64,000 nucleotides of DNA. It comes from Trichinella spiralis. Taxonomy: Eukaryota > Nematoda > Enoplea > Trichinellida > Trichinellidae. The translations under genes were made by a program, and so were the position numbers. The DNA lies in NCBI GenBank assembly GCA_000181795.3, contig CM012953.1, positions 11,497,646 to 11,561,645 on the forward strand, written 5' to 3'. Below, one piece after another: positions 13,541 through 27,283 of this stretch. Positions within the stretch are counted from its first letter, which is position 1; each line of letters opens with the position of its first letter. The notes below the pieces were generated by a model that ran no database searches, had not been told where the DNA came from, and saw only the letters and a program-made list of their open reading frames with translations.

Positions 13541-15245
13541 AACCAGCACACGCATACACTACGCATAATGTGATGTATGTTCGTATTTCTGACAATTGTA
13601 ATCATAAACAGAAAAATAATGCTGATAAGAAGCATCGCTATGTGGAAAAAAGCTAATTAAAATGGAAAAAATGAAATATTGCCCATATTTCAAAAAGAGG
13701 AAAAAATAATAACTAATATATAAAGAGATATACTGTTGTATCTCAGTTTGAAATAAATTTCTTCTTATAAACAACACAAATGATAAAAGATCTATCATTT
13801 CTTGGTCATTTGCAACATTGGGATACAACATCTTTTTTATTTTTCAAAAATCGACTAAAGGTGGTAGGCGAAATTTTTTTGCTAATAATCAACCAATCAT
13901 TCAGCAATGATTTTTCCATTCGAACAATTCTAGCAAAGAAATTGCCTCACTGATCTACTACATCAATGAAACCTCGTGATAAATAATATCAGCCTGTTAT
14001 AATGTCTGAACAACAACGACAACGACAAAAAGCAAGCTAAAGTTGCGGATATTTTACCAATTATTAATTACCCCAAATAGTAAATCTACAAAAATATTCT
14101 TCTTTCCTGATGAAATTAAAAACATACTAAAAGCCCAATAATAATAATAATAATTAATAAACTGCACTTGGAGCGAAAAATGAAATAAATTTGAATACAC
14201 TGCGTATGATTTTGAAATCAATAGAAAAGAGACGGAGAACAAATTGGAAAATTATAAAACTTTGTCACAAGTTCTATTTTTCGCCAATGGCAAGTTTCAA
14301 TTGCATATGTCTCTACTGGAATGTAATCAAACAAACAATGTGGTCTATAGGTGAGCACGTAGAATAAATAAAAATAATTCACATTCCAAACCTAGTTCAG
14401 CATCAGAGTTCCATGTTCAACGTTGGTTGGCCGATGAAGTGACAAAAATTAATCAACATTTTACCTTTCAATACAGATGGCGTTGGATCAAGCCAAACTC
14501 CACCAAGCACACAGTCAATAAACCACCATTGGCTGCTCTAAAAATGGAATTAACTGACAAAAATAAAACATAAATTTCACACACAAGCTGAAAATTATTC
14601 AGAAAAGCCCCTCAGAGTGTGTGTGTGTGCGCGTGTTTGTGTGCGCATTTACGGATATTATGTAAAGTGAACATTTCGCAAGGTGCAAAATGTCGAGATC
14701 AAGCAACGATACGTCAGGAAGAATGCACGCGTGTGTGTATCTAGTATGCAATACTCCAATTCACTGCATACCAACAAAGCATGCAATTAGAGAAGAACAT
14801 CATAAAGTTAATGATGATAAAACAACCTCTTCACTGCAAATAATATATACTATAACAAAAATCTGAACTAAAAATTTATTTTCAATGAACAAATGAATGA
14901 ATGCAGTGAAAAAGAAATCTCAAATACGTTTGAAACAATACCAATTTAAAAATTGAATAATATCCAAAACTGTGAAAGTACGAATAATGATAGAGGTGGG
15001 AAACTGAGAGAGGATGGAAACAATCCACTAATAAACTGAATGACAATGCATATGGACGTTTGGAACAAAAACGAGCTGCATTTTGGTAAACTATATCCCA
15101 TGATTAAAATGTCGAAACCACTAGTACACGCAAACGTATCCCTGCTTGGACACCGACGCAAATGCATTCGAACAACGTCGTTTCCTATCGATTATGCCAT
15201 CGCTAGCAGTCAGCCGTTGGTGAACATCTCGTTTTCTATCTCACT

Positions 15246-15350
15246 ATTTCTTCTTCTTCGTCTCTTTCGCTTTCTTTCCCTCTCCTCTTCTCCCTCCCCC
15301 CTCTATTCTTTCTTCACTTTCTTGCTCTCTCTCTCTCTACCCTCCATCTA
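15246..15350. repeat. Polypyrimidine tract
   Basis: Roughly 105 bases almost purely C and T on the plus strand (CTTC, CCCTCC and CTCTCT blocks), with a homopurine complement. Such tracts can form triplex DNA. Function unknown. Confidence 0.8.
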
Positions 15351-16649
15351 ATTCTCTACGCTTTTCTCCATTTCTCACCATTTGTCGCTCTACGCAACCC
15401 CTTGAATATCGTGCAATCCAACATTGGAATAATATCGATTTGAATTCTGCTTTCAAACACGTTGCATTTTTTCCAATTCGCTCCACAAAGTCAATCAACA
15501 CAGCAATAAGTTGTAGTCTTCATTGCAAAGCCAACACCCGTAGTCTAACTTCAATGATCTAACCAAAAACCAACAATATCCAACAAAACCGACCATCACT
15601 TCAACAAAGCTAATTATAACAACAACATCACCACCAACAACAACAAATGAATAAATAAATAAATAAACTGTACAATTTTTAAAAATATGCCTTAAACTAC
15701 AATTAGAATGAAAAGTGAAAACGTACAAACGAATCAATAAATATCCTCGACGCTGTTTCCCAAACTCCAAACCTCACTGCTAGCATCGATTGCAACAGCA
15801 ACTGCATAAAAGCAAACCAGTTTAGCAGAATATTCACTAAAATTCATACACACACACACACGCAGACACATACGCACATAAAATAAACTTGATGCTGATC
15901 AAAGTTAGAGCTAAACCATGAATCATCATTGCATGGCTGAATGCACTGGATTTTGTTTTTTTTTGTAGGAAAATTCCAACGTGTCAATTTCAAATTTCAA
16001 CAAACATTATTCTCTTTGTAGATTGCCTTCTTGCAATTTCTTGAATTAGTAAATTTATCATAAATACTAGTCAGCTTTATTTGAAAACCAGATTAATACT
16101 TGCATTTAAGTTCAAAAACAAAAATGCATACTTGATCATACAGATTCTGCTGTACTGTTATTATGATTATGATTATTATTATTGCTTTACTTCATAGTAG
16201 TACATATTTGAAATTAGAGTTGCTTCACTGGAAAAAGGAAAAGGAAAAAACAGAACAAAACTCCTCAGATGCAAAGAGAGGTAGTTTTTGCTCGAGTTGG
16301 CTTGCATTGCAGATGCTTTCAGGGATCAAATTACCCCGCATCCTGACAAGCAAAAAGTGAAAATTGGAAAAAAAATGAACAAAAAAGGAAGAAAAGAAAA
16401 GAAAAACAGTGGGGAAGGGTGGAAGGAGGATTTATTTTTAATTTCAAGCCAACTCATGAGAAAAAGAACTATAAGTTGGCAAAGCAACACTTGTGAAAAT
16501 TGCTAATAAATGAAGTGGAACTGCATGCTGCTGCTTACTTGTGCATGCTTGCGTAAGTGAAAATCTCATCCGAGAACAGAGAAGAAGCCAATCGAATCAA
16601 ACAAGAGCAAAATTCCACTCTGCCTGCCGCCTTCTTTGTGCAAGCAGAC

Positions 16650-16695
16650 AGCAGACAGACAGACAGACAGATAGACAGACGGACGGACGGATAGA
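16650..16695. repeat. CAGA/CGGA tetranucleotide repeat
   Basis: Tandem CAGA units that shade into CGGA units, typical of a diverging microsatellite. Confidence 0.9.
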
Positions 16696-18730
16696 CCTGC
16701 AGCCGAACCTGCATCGTCGTTGCATATTGTCGAGCTTTTATTGATCCACAACGGCGGACAAAGAAATGCAAAGAAAAGCGAAAGAAAACCAACATGCACT
16801 TCATGCAAGCTGACATCACTTTGTACAACAAAATATCTGCCCGAACCATGCATCCGCTAGGAGAGAGTTTTTTGTAAAAATATATTTTTGTCCACAGGTT
16901 CAAATTTCACAATTCCGCCCAAACGGCAAACAATTCGAAAATTCATCCGCCCGCAGTCATTCATGCCCTTGTATTGTGAATTGGCAAAACGAAGCTCGAA
17001 CAAGCTTGTCGAAAACTGTCGAAACTGAAAGCTCTCATCACAACACTGTCAATTGATTAAAATATTAAAATATGAAGAATAAAAGAACATGGATAAAAGG
17101 TTTCGTCAAAATTGAAACAAAAAAAAATAGAAAAAATCTTAACAATTCCGCCCTTGCATACAGGTTTAAATTGAAAATTATATCAATTTTGAGATCAAAC
17201 ACATCACACATTAAAATGCAAAGCAGTTTGTATATGATATCTGCAGTTGGAAAAAAGAAGACAAGCGTGCGTTTTTTCCCTGCCAAATGATAGACAAATA
17301 GCTTACTTGTTCAGCTTTGGAAAATTATACTGAGATAAAAAGCCAATTAACACTTGCATCACCCATTATATATATGCCTGCAACTTTGTCAATTGGAGGA
17401 AGTTAGTACAAAAGCTGCTAATGGCAAACAAAACGTGCAGAGCGTTTGTACAACAAGCCGCTGCGTTTCAATTTGTCACAGAGCAGCAAGCAACGTTGAA
17501 ACAACGCAACACTGCCTGTCGGCTGTGTTGTAATAGTATATTCTGAAATGCCGGCTGAGGTGCTCGGCAATAATGCAAACACCATTTTCCCATACTGAAT
17601 CATCTCTGCCAAAACCAGCCGTCGTCCAGTCCGCCTGTTTGTCCTGTCAACAGAGAATATAGTTTGGTATATATATATCAATCTTGCGGGGCAAGGCCAT
17701 CTTTGCGGATTTGCTTCAACTTAAACATTCATTCATTCATCGAAAAAGCTGAATCAAATCAAATACAATAATACATCCACACATTCAACAACATCTCATA
17801 TCAATTTTCTCTGAAAAAAGACAGATAGATAAAAGTCTCCAAATTTCACTGATCCAAATTGAAGAAAAAAAAGACTAATTAATACCCGAATACGTTGAAG
17901 TTTAATACACAAGCATTTCAGTATTTTGTTTCTATATGAAACAGCAATCGTTGTCATAAACAATTCACACAACACCGGTACGCATACACTAATGCACGTA
18001 TACACGCATAAACAAACATACAGACAGATGCAACACATAATAATAGGTGGTAAGACGTAATGACGTTGATGATCACATTTCCAACCCAAGCGCATTTGTA
18101 AAAAAATAATAACTTATCATTTGTAATAATAATAATGTAGAATCGCTTTAATGTAGAAAAGAAATGATTATCAAATATGCAAAAGTACAAGCATCCAACT
18201 GGAGGGAAATTATTGATTGGAGAACAATAAAAAGTGTAAAAATTGAAACAATCGACAACATCATCTTTACAGTAAAATGAGACAAAAAGCATGTGAAAAG
18301 CTAAACAGATGCCTATTCCTTCATCTGCTTCGGTTGGACTTATTGTTGTAATGCGTATATTTCCATAAAAGCGCAAAGTGATATGATTTATACCAGGTGA
18401 AGTTGCAGTTGGTGTTCGTGGAATGACATTTGCAAAATGTGCCTTCAGAAAACATGCAAAGTCACGTTGTAAACCAACACTGTTCCCATTGTCACCCCAC
18501 TTTCTCTGGCCCGTTTGTTGACTTAATATTGTCAAAACTTGCACAACTGCATATATACAATACAAGCATGATTACAAAAATTGTTCACCACAACAACAAC
18601 CAGCATCAACCGACGGTTTTAGAGTGATTTGCAATTGAAAGAGATCAATGGAGAAAAGAAGCAATTTCCACAGCCACACCCTCCACCCGACGCAGCGAAC
18701 AAAGACAATTATCCACCACTTTCGATGCAA

Positions 18731-18758
18731 ACACACACATATATATATGTGTGTGTGT
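18731..18758. repeat. Self-complementary AC-AT-GT microsatellite
   Basis: Runs of AC, then AT, then GT make a near-perfect palindrome of about 28 bp, able to extrude a hairpin or cruciform. Confidence 0.8.
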
Positions 18759-21107
18759 ATGAACTGCATTAAATATAAAATTAAGAATATAATACATATT
18801 CAATTGATGCTTCTTATTACAACAAACAATTTTGTAGTTTGCAAGTTTTTGAAAACAAACCCGTTGCTGCAAAAGACGTACAATGAACGTTGGTTGTCAT
18901 GGCGATCAACCGACGCGAATGTGCACTTGAAATGACAAAGCAAATTTATTATGCAAATGTCGAAGAACAAAAAAATTTGGAGAATGCAAAAATTCAAAAA
19001 AGTCTAATTTGAAAAATGGTAAAGCTTTGCACGCGTAAGAGAAAAGTGCAATCGATGAACAAACACTACTGATCACAGGGGATGCAAATGAGAGTGGGCA
19101 CTTTCTTCACTCGAATTACACTGGAAATAATAAATTCTCGCCTGTTCATTTTAAAAATATTGAAATATAATAATATATTTCGTTTCTCTTCACCTTGATC
19201 AATTTCAACAAATAAACAACAACAACAACAACAATAATTATAATAATAATAATCGCACGTATACCTTGTACAAATGCAAATGTTTGATCAGTATATTTTG
19301 GATTTGAAAAAGAAGGAAAGCAAAATAGTGAAGATCAATAAATAAATCCAATACGGTGGAATTGATACTAGCTCATTCAAAAAATGCTACTAACCCAAGA
19401 TGAATGCTGTTGTGTTGTGAAAAAGAAAAAAGCACACTTTGCCCAATCATCTCTGGATAGTTTGTGCATATATATTTTTTTGTCGTCATATTTTCTTAAT
19501 GAAATTGGTACTCTTGAAATGTCAAGCACAACAACAACTATTCTTATTCAAATTATTCCGCTCGTTATCCACGCCCGCCAAACATAAAGCATCATTCGAA
19601 TGGGGGGAGCTGAATGAGATTTGGGCCATGTAAGTTTAAAAATAGCACTGATAACGTCACCTTGGACAAGCACTGAACTCATTCATTGTAAACCCTATTT
19701 GGACAAAATCTATAATTTACCGTCTATTTGTACTAGTCGCTGACGAATAACGCAATTAAATATTGAAATACAAAAATTCCACTTTCCCACTCTTTCACTG
19801 TAATATACATAAAATTAAAATTTTTTAACAATCAAACAAAAAATAAAATAATAAACAAATCTATATCGTCATGAGCATGAAAATCAGAAAGTAATTTTTT
19901 GAAAAAAAAGTTGCCCCTTGTGTCTCATGTACAGTATATCTTCAAATCTGGACAAATTCAGTAAGAAGAGTCTTTTCTATTCACAATTTCAATTGACCAG
20001 AAAAGAATGAGGGAGTGGAAAAAACAAAATTGAAATTGAACCCCAAACGAGCAGCAATGCTTACGATAAGCATCTCTTACTTTTCGAGCCATATTTATTC
20101 AATGATAAAAATACAATCCATCCCGGACTGCTTATCACCGTCGCAAATCAGAGCTCAGCAGATTCGCTGGTGGCATGCTTTAGCCCGCATTAATCTTTCA
20201 ATTAATTATTCACTGATGAAATGACAACCTTGTTTTAATTAATCTAAAAAATCAGCGCATCATCTCTCTCCAATACCATTTATTGATCAGAAGCAAAACA
20301 TACTATATATATGTATATGTGTGTGTGTATAATAACTTAATTGGTTGATGATTGTTAAAAAGGAAAAGTTGCCAATGCAGAATATATCATGCCCGTTGGC
20401 TGAAAATCTGTAACGCCCACGACGCAAAGCATGCAAATAGATTCGTTGTTTACTTTCAAATAATGCTATCGAATGAATAATGATAGAAAAAAAAATATAT
20501 ATATAACCGTTGAAACATTTCCTTCAAGTGACAATTTCGAGGACAATTTCAATCTTCCCTGCCAAGGCCTCATCAACCTGTTTATTCACTACCTCTACTT
20601 CACCCAGATGACAGAAGTAGCTTATTATTATCATTATTATTATTATTCGATTATTTGTTCTGATTTCAAAATGGAAAAGAAAGAGATGCATTTTCTTTCA
20701 AATGTTATATTACGATGAAGATTGCATATTCATTCAGATAATTCGTCGAAAACTGCACAACCAACCGGTCTACAAAGATGATGATACAAAGAAAATATCA
20801 TTTTTACAAATTTTCATATTCAACATTCACTCTGACAAAATATGAGCATAAATTCTGGTGGTGGTGGTGGTGGAATAAGTAAATTCTACTTACCTTATTC
20901 TTGAATTATTTTTGCAATGAGACCAAGCAAAAAATAATAATACCAGATCAATAAACAGTTGGCCGATGCAGACAGAAGCAGCAGATGTATATATAAATAT
21001 ATAGATACAGATATATATAGAAAAACAGTAAGATGAAGAAGAAATAAGAACAAAAGAAGCACAACACTGTAGAGCACAAGCGATGACCTACCAACATACC
21101 TGATAAT

Positions 21108-21150
21108 CTGCCTGCCTGCCTGCCTACCATCCATCTACCTACCTACCTAT
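21108..21150. repeat. CTGC/CTAC tetranucleotide repeat
   Basis: Diverging CTGC then CTAC units in tandem, a compound microsatellite. Confidence 0.85.
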
Positions 21151-24100
21151 CCAATAATAATACAAAGTAATGAGCAGGACAAAAAACTGGCAGAAATAAT
21201 AATCATTTTGTGATCACTGCCAAATTTTGCATACAGCAATGATAGAAATCTTCTTCTTCTTCTTCAACAAACGGACGATGAGGTACTGGCGGATCAACAC
21301 AACAACAACAACAACAGCAACAGAATTGTAGATATAGAAAAGCAGGTTACAATTGTTGAACAAGCAATCAAACTGACCCTCAACAATCCAATACAGTCTG
21401 CTGACGCACGCAGACACACAACAATTGGCAACAACAACAAATACCACCGTATATTAAAAAAAAATTTGAATATCATCGAACATCAAATTGGAAATAATCA
21501 TGTTCGCTCGAGAGTAGAAATTGTGCGCATATGCATGCACAACGCATGCATGCATGCAGCAGCACAACGCAGCAATAGCAGCAGGTCGACAGCGTTAACC
21601 TAATTTCATCGATCGGCATGTCAAATTGTCATCCATCCATTGTTGGAATGAGCAAATCTACCAACGAGTCGAACGATACAACCCATATATATATGCATAT
21701 ATGCATATGCAAAATTGTCTGCAAATTAGCTAGCATTTTTCCTCAACTATCTCTTCTGATCCATTGATTTGTATAATGTAAAAAATTTAAAAAAAATACA
21801 AAAGCGACTGTTGCTTTCATTTTCAACATTACAATCTTCTACTGGTAAACAAATGGAAGAAAAAATTACATTTCATTTGCATACACACACATACGTGTCG
21901 TTATTTACTACAAAACATTTGAACAACCATGGTGATATTAAGTGCAATTGAAGCGAAATGCAATCTACTATTATATTTCTTCACTTTCGATTGAAAATGC
22001 ATAAACAATCAATCAAAAATTGGAAATTTTACATTATTAAAATCTGACATTAATTGTATCCAATTTCGTTGAAAGATTTGGCAAATCAAATAATAAAGTG
22101 TGAATCGAAACACAATAACTTGATAAATTATCATTTTCGAAACATGATTTATGAGATTGCATGTGAGTGCAAAAAAAAGAAATTTCACACACACTCTCTT
22201 TCTCTCTAGTTAAATGAAGAAGAAAATATTCAAACAGATTTACAGTTGGTCAAATTTATCAAATCATAATCATTGCATTTGTTCTTGTTTTTTGTGAAAT
22301 TTCTTCTCAAAAATTTATCAAAAAATATATTCACACAGTTGGACGCTTCAATTTCAATATTTTTCAATTGATTTATGCAAAAAAATTTTTTTTTTCAACT
22401 TTTCCTTATTTATTGTACAGCTCAAGTTCTGGAAAAAGTTCAACAACTATCTTGCTACTGGACTAATCGACAATAATTTCTATGAAACAACAAAACAAAC
22501 ATGCAAATAATGAAGGCGGAAATTTCTCAATTTACATTCAGATGGCTACGAAAATTAAAAACAACATCCACTGCATATTAAAAAAGACCATTTAATAAAT
22601 TCTTTTCTATTTTCAAATCTTTCACAATTTTTTCCATGTCCTTCTTGTATACCCTTCAAAATCGGGTATCGCAATGACAAATGAAACAACTCGCTTACAT
22701 CATTCGTCAATAAATAAATCTTCACTGAATCAAAATATTGCATTTGTGAAATTTCGAAAAAAAAATTCTGATTACACAACACGCAACAGTTTTACAAAAC
22801 AAATTTGACTCAACAGTTCACAATACAGCAAATAATGGGCTCATTTCGGTGATATTTTCTTTTTAAATCAACGATTAGCAATAGATACACAATGATGAAT
22901 AAATTTCCCTAAACTTCATTCAGAGGATTGTTTCTTTTAAAAAAATTTCAAAACAACAACATTTATTTCAGTTGTATTAATTAAAGTAATAAAAATAAAA
23001 GCAGAAATTAATACCCCCTTTCCTCAATAAAAAAAAACAACTGACACTGATCAAACAAACATCAGTCAGATTTTTCCATTTTCATCTCATCTCATCTCAT
23101 TAATGTGAAAAACATACACATCTCTCACGAAACACGCAGCACAATTAAGCACGTACTTACCTGTCGACTACTACTAATTGGGGGTAAATTGAAGATAACA
23201 ATACTGACGTAATCAGTTGCATAAATTTACATAAAAGTTTGAAATACCACGCACGAAGAAAGAGTTGCAAAGGTGAAGTACAAGTCTACCGGCGTTCGAC
23301 AGTTCATACCAGCGCATTGAACAGTTTTGGTAAAAAAACATGATAATCAGGTATTACAAAATTCAAGTTTACCGTAAACGCACGTCTGTAAAAGATCGAC
23401 CAGTTGAACATGAATGAAAACAATCGATGGTCAGTGTATTTTTGCTTTTTTTTAAAAAGTAATCTTCAAAGGGTACATTCAATCTCAGAATGCAAATTTT
23501 ACACCGAAACCAATTTTGAAACCAAAAAACGTACAACATCTCAACCAGTCGACTCCACTGAAAATCACTTCACTCCTCTGTGATATATGACAAACTATTT
23601 TATAGTGAAAATTTATTATTATTTCATTTCACAACTGGATAACAGTGCCAAACGATGATGCCCTGAAAAAAAAGCCTGGACCAAGCTTACGTAAATAAGC
23701 ATCATCAGAACTTTAGAACAATTTCAACATTGGAAAATGGTAAATATAACATGTTTCTGAGGAATAAGAAGAAGAAGAAGAAGAAAAAAAACAGCAATTT
23801 CATCAATAATAACATGTTCGTTCATCGGCGACAAACTATCATACATTATTCATCAGTAAAAGTGAATCAGCTAAAATCACACCATTCGCACAATAACAGC
23901 AATGAAATAAAAATAAAAAACAGCCATCGCACATTGTCAACAGCTGTAAAAAGATAAATCGCTTTGAACCTGCGAAATTAAAATATCCTGACACAATACA
24001 GTACAATAATGCATCGCACATTACAATACAATAAATTAAAATAAAATGCACTACCATAGTTACAATATATGCAATATTTAAAAAAATGAAAGAAGATCAT

Positions 24101-24776
24101 GCAATAACTAAATATAAGCTAACTCTGAATTTTTTTCTAACAAATAACAGGACGCTTAAAAAATAAAATTTAATTGAATTTAAATGAAAAAGACCACTCT
24201 GCTGCGCACATCGCGTTGCTCATTTCCGGACCTGCTTTATAAAATGGACGAACAAAAAATTCCAATTTTTACTCTTTTCTCTTCAGCACATATTCTAAAA
24301 TCATAATTTCACCTTAAAAAATATATACAACAATTTATTATCGTATTCATTTATTTATTTATCATGAACACATATTTGTTTTGTTTTGGACTTTGGATAT
24401 AATATTTACTTTATCATCGCATTCTGATTGGCCAAAGAATTTTATTGGTTCTTATATTCCAGTGGTCTATAGTGACTTTTTAAAATTATTCATATGAAAA
24501 TGCTTCTGAAAGTTATAAAATTTTTCAACTAAAAATCTACGCTGCATTTGCAAGTCAGCAAATCATATTCAACCAATGAAATTCATTCGCTAATCAAAGA
24601 GCTCAAACGAAAATTTATCCAACCTTCGATCATACCTATTTGTTGCATTTTCAAATATTATAATAAAATCACATAAATATCAATGTAATTAAAGGAATCA
24701 TTACTGAAAATAAATGAAAATTATATTTTCCATTTTTTAATTTAATAATACTGTTGTAAAAGTAACTTACCAAATG

Positions 24777-27283
24777 TTAGAGAGTCATGCAAACGTAACC
24801 GCTCCAGTCGACCACCCGGCTCAACGATAATCCTTGAAAACAAACATTACAAAAAAAATTAAAAGATAAAATTTTCTAAAAAAAAGCAGACCTGTCAACA
24901 CGGACTCGTTGTGTATATGCAAGCCCGTGACCGTGGAGCAAAGTGGATAATCACGACGTTCTTGGGCCATAATTCCACACATGGCACATCTATGAATAAT
25001 TTTCATAAATTAATAACTGAACGAAAATTAAATTTTTCTGCTAAATAAAATTATTGTTTATTATATGATTATTAAGTCAAAAATAAAACAAAAACTTCAT
25101 TAAATAAATTATTAAATCAAATTATCAATATATTAAGCTATTTGTCAATATAATTATAACAATTATGATGGTTTAAAAATGCTTTATCGTGATGAAATAA
25201 AATACTGAACTTACTCATCGCTTGAATCCTCAAGTTTCGAGAAAGCTTTTTCGACACAACTTTTCAGGATCGTTAGTTCAACTTTAAGTATAAATAAGTA
25301 AATAATTTTTCTCAAACTATTACTACTTACATGTCGTCTCGTTGTATTCCAAAATGAAAGTGACCACAACTGGAGAGCGCCTGACGTAAAACGCAACGTG
25401 AAGCGCCAAATTAATCTTCGTTTTCTCCAAACCTTTCTGAAAAAATTTCCATTTTACATCATCAAAATTTCATTACAGAAACTAAGCAAAGTGAAGCATT
25501 TATATTTAATTATACGGAAATTAATGATATAAATGTTAAAAAGTAAGACGCAATTTAACATTTTCAACTATATTTTTGATGAAACTTACCACAATTGGAT
25601 GACAAGCATAGTCAGCTATATACTGAAAATTTCCAAAATGCTGAAATACCCACACATGCACTCTACTTGTAAAGTCATAAAAACGAAACCAAACTTTTCT
25701 AGTTATCTAACAACAACAATGAAAATTATCAATAAACAGTTGTTATGATAATTAAACGTGAAATTGAAGAAATACTTCTGAAGTCCTTTGATAATTATCT
25801 GTTACCCACTGACCATACAACGTGTAAGCATAACCTAAAGCAAAGGATTGCATTGAAATAACATACACAACAATTATAATTCGGAAATTCTAAAAATACA
25901 TCAAATTAAATAACTGTCTGGAAAATTGAAATACTTACAATCCTCCGGTTCAGTATTATCTCTGCCATCCGATAAAGGGTCTAACCATTCAGTGATATTA
26001 AAAGAAATAAGGCCCAGTGAAGAAATAATGTGAAGCCACTTATCGACAATAAAGAACATATTGTCCAACCAAAGGCTGATCTCATCGAGAACCATGACAT
26101 CCATCCACTTAACTTTGTAACCATACATTCTAGACATTGCAGCCTGATCCAAAAATGGTACATGCATAATAATAACTTCCACTGGATTTCGTGACTTTGA
26201 CGATCCAAGAGCGACCACCAACAAAGCAGGAAACTGTGGAAACTGGACGACGCGTATCGCCGGCGTGTACGTCCATCTTACAGAGACGGTAACAGTTACT
26301 TGCTAAACAATTTCAAAATTCACATTCTATGACAAAACACAAAAAAAACCATTTATCACACATTACATGTGTTAACACAAGCATTTTCCCTACCAATGCA
26401 AACGATAAAATATTGCAGAAATAGTTTTACCAAAAATATACGTTCACATGCATTGAAACATAAATACTTTATTATATACAACAATTTCATTTACAATTCG
26501 TTGTATTAAAATGTTAAGTTATTCACAACTTGAAACAGTTTTTCAAACCTCTTTAGATGAATTTCCATGAAGGGCGCGCACACAAATCGAAAATTCATAA
26601 CAACCATTATCATGATATTCCTCATGCTTGTGAAAAATACCGTATCTTCCATTAAGAGAAAATCCCATAAAGACCCTAAACAATTTATTAAACATAATTG
26701 TGCAATAGAAAAACACAGTAATAAATGGAATGCACAATAATACATTTTTGAGCTTTCCGTTTCACTCAAATAATTTCTCAACTGCAGATATCTAATGCAA
26801 CGCGGTTCATCAGGAACCATCCAATTCTTTATCACTCCACCGCGAATCTAAATAAAAGACATCTTTTGTTTAAGTAAAGTTAAAAAAGCAAATCAAACGT
26901 CGTACTTGATCACGATGAAAACGATGGAGCAACAAATTCCGACAGTTCCTCAAAAGTGATGATTGAGGTGCAAGAGCAAATGGTGGAATTTCCTCATCTA
27001 AATAAAAAAATATTTATTTAATTTATTCAATAAATAATGGTAAAGTATTTTTCAATTAAAAAATATAAAATACTCTACAAAAAGTAGGACAATTTTCAAT
27101 CGAATCGTTCGATACATCGTCATCATTATAATCATCACTGAACAATGTGATCAGCAATGCAATTCAAAAATTTAAGAAAAAAACAGCGAGCTTAAAATTT
27201 CGGAGCACATAAATATCGCTTTTCCCAGGAAATTTACAAAGATTACCTCTTGGAATATCTATTTGACGCCCGGTCATATTCAT
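24777..27283 (-). CDS. Eleven-exon gene, tentatively DCAF15-like (CUL4-DDB1 substrate receptor)
   Basis: Exons (minus strand, 5' to 3'): 27247-27283, 26906-26997, 26744-26847, 26549-26675, 25939-26302, 25806-25834, 25590-25706, 25331-25436, 25215-25281, 24892-24989 and 24777-24832. All boundaries are GT..AG and the phases close, giving about 398 aa. The N-terminal part resembles human DCAF15: a basic stretch, a Pro/Cys segment (PDEPRCIRYLQL) and then FMGFSLNGRYGIF, comparable with the first beta-propeller strand of DCAF15/DET1 (FLGFSKCGRYVLSY, from family knowledge). If right, the protein would recruit substrates to the CUL4-DDB1 ubiquitin ligase. The C-terminal half, including RKVWFRFYDF and ILKSCVEKAF, does not match anything I recognise. 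Uncertain points are the 29-nt exon, the non-consensus donor GTTTGA after exon 4, and the last exon, where another frame stays open to a perfect GTAAGT at 24765-24770. The exon structure is firmer than the name. Confidence 0.5.

Larger units (their letters stand above)
11419..24776. other. 13 kb gene-free, microsatellite-rich region
   Basis: No protein-coding gene can be supported. The plus strand is conspicuously rich in A and C (CAA, CACA and CAGA runs), which suggests minus-strand transcription, perhaps as 5' UTR introns of the zinc-finger gene. Two consensus minus-strand donors stand out: CGACAG|GTAAGT near 23157-23168 and AATAAG|GTAAGT near 20888-20899. The rest is simple repeats (AT, CAC, CAGA, GGT, CTT, CAA) and a 100-nt pyrimidine tract. 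Confidence 0.5.

Noticed and set aside
15040-15351. 103-codon plus-strand frame
   Set aside because: Its second half is translated polypyrimidine tract and there is no splice support.
16535-16903. 122-codon minus-strand frame
   Set aside because: Much of it is translated CAGA repeat (SVRLSICLSVCL), so it is repeat-driven.
18430-18627. Possible small protein frames around 18 kb
   Set aside because: Low-complexity His/Gln/Asn sequence in microsatellite DNA without splice or start context.
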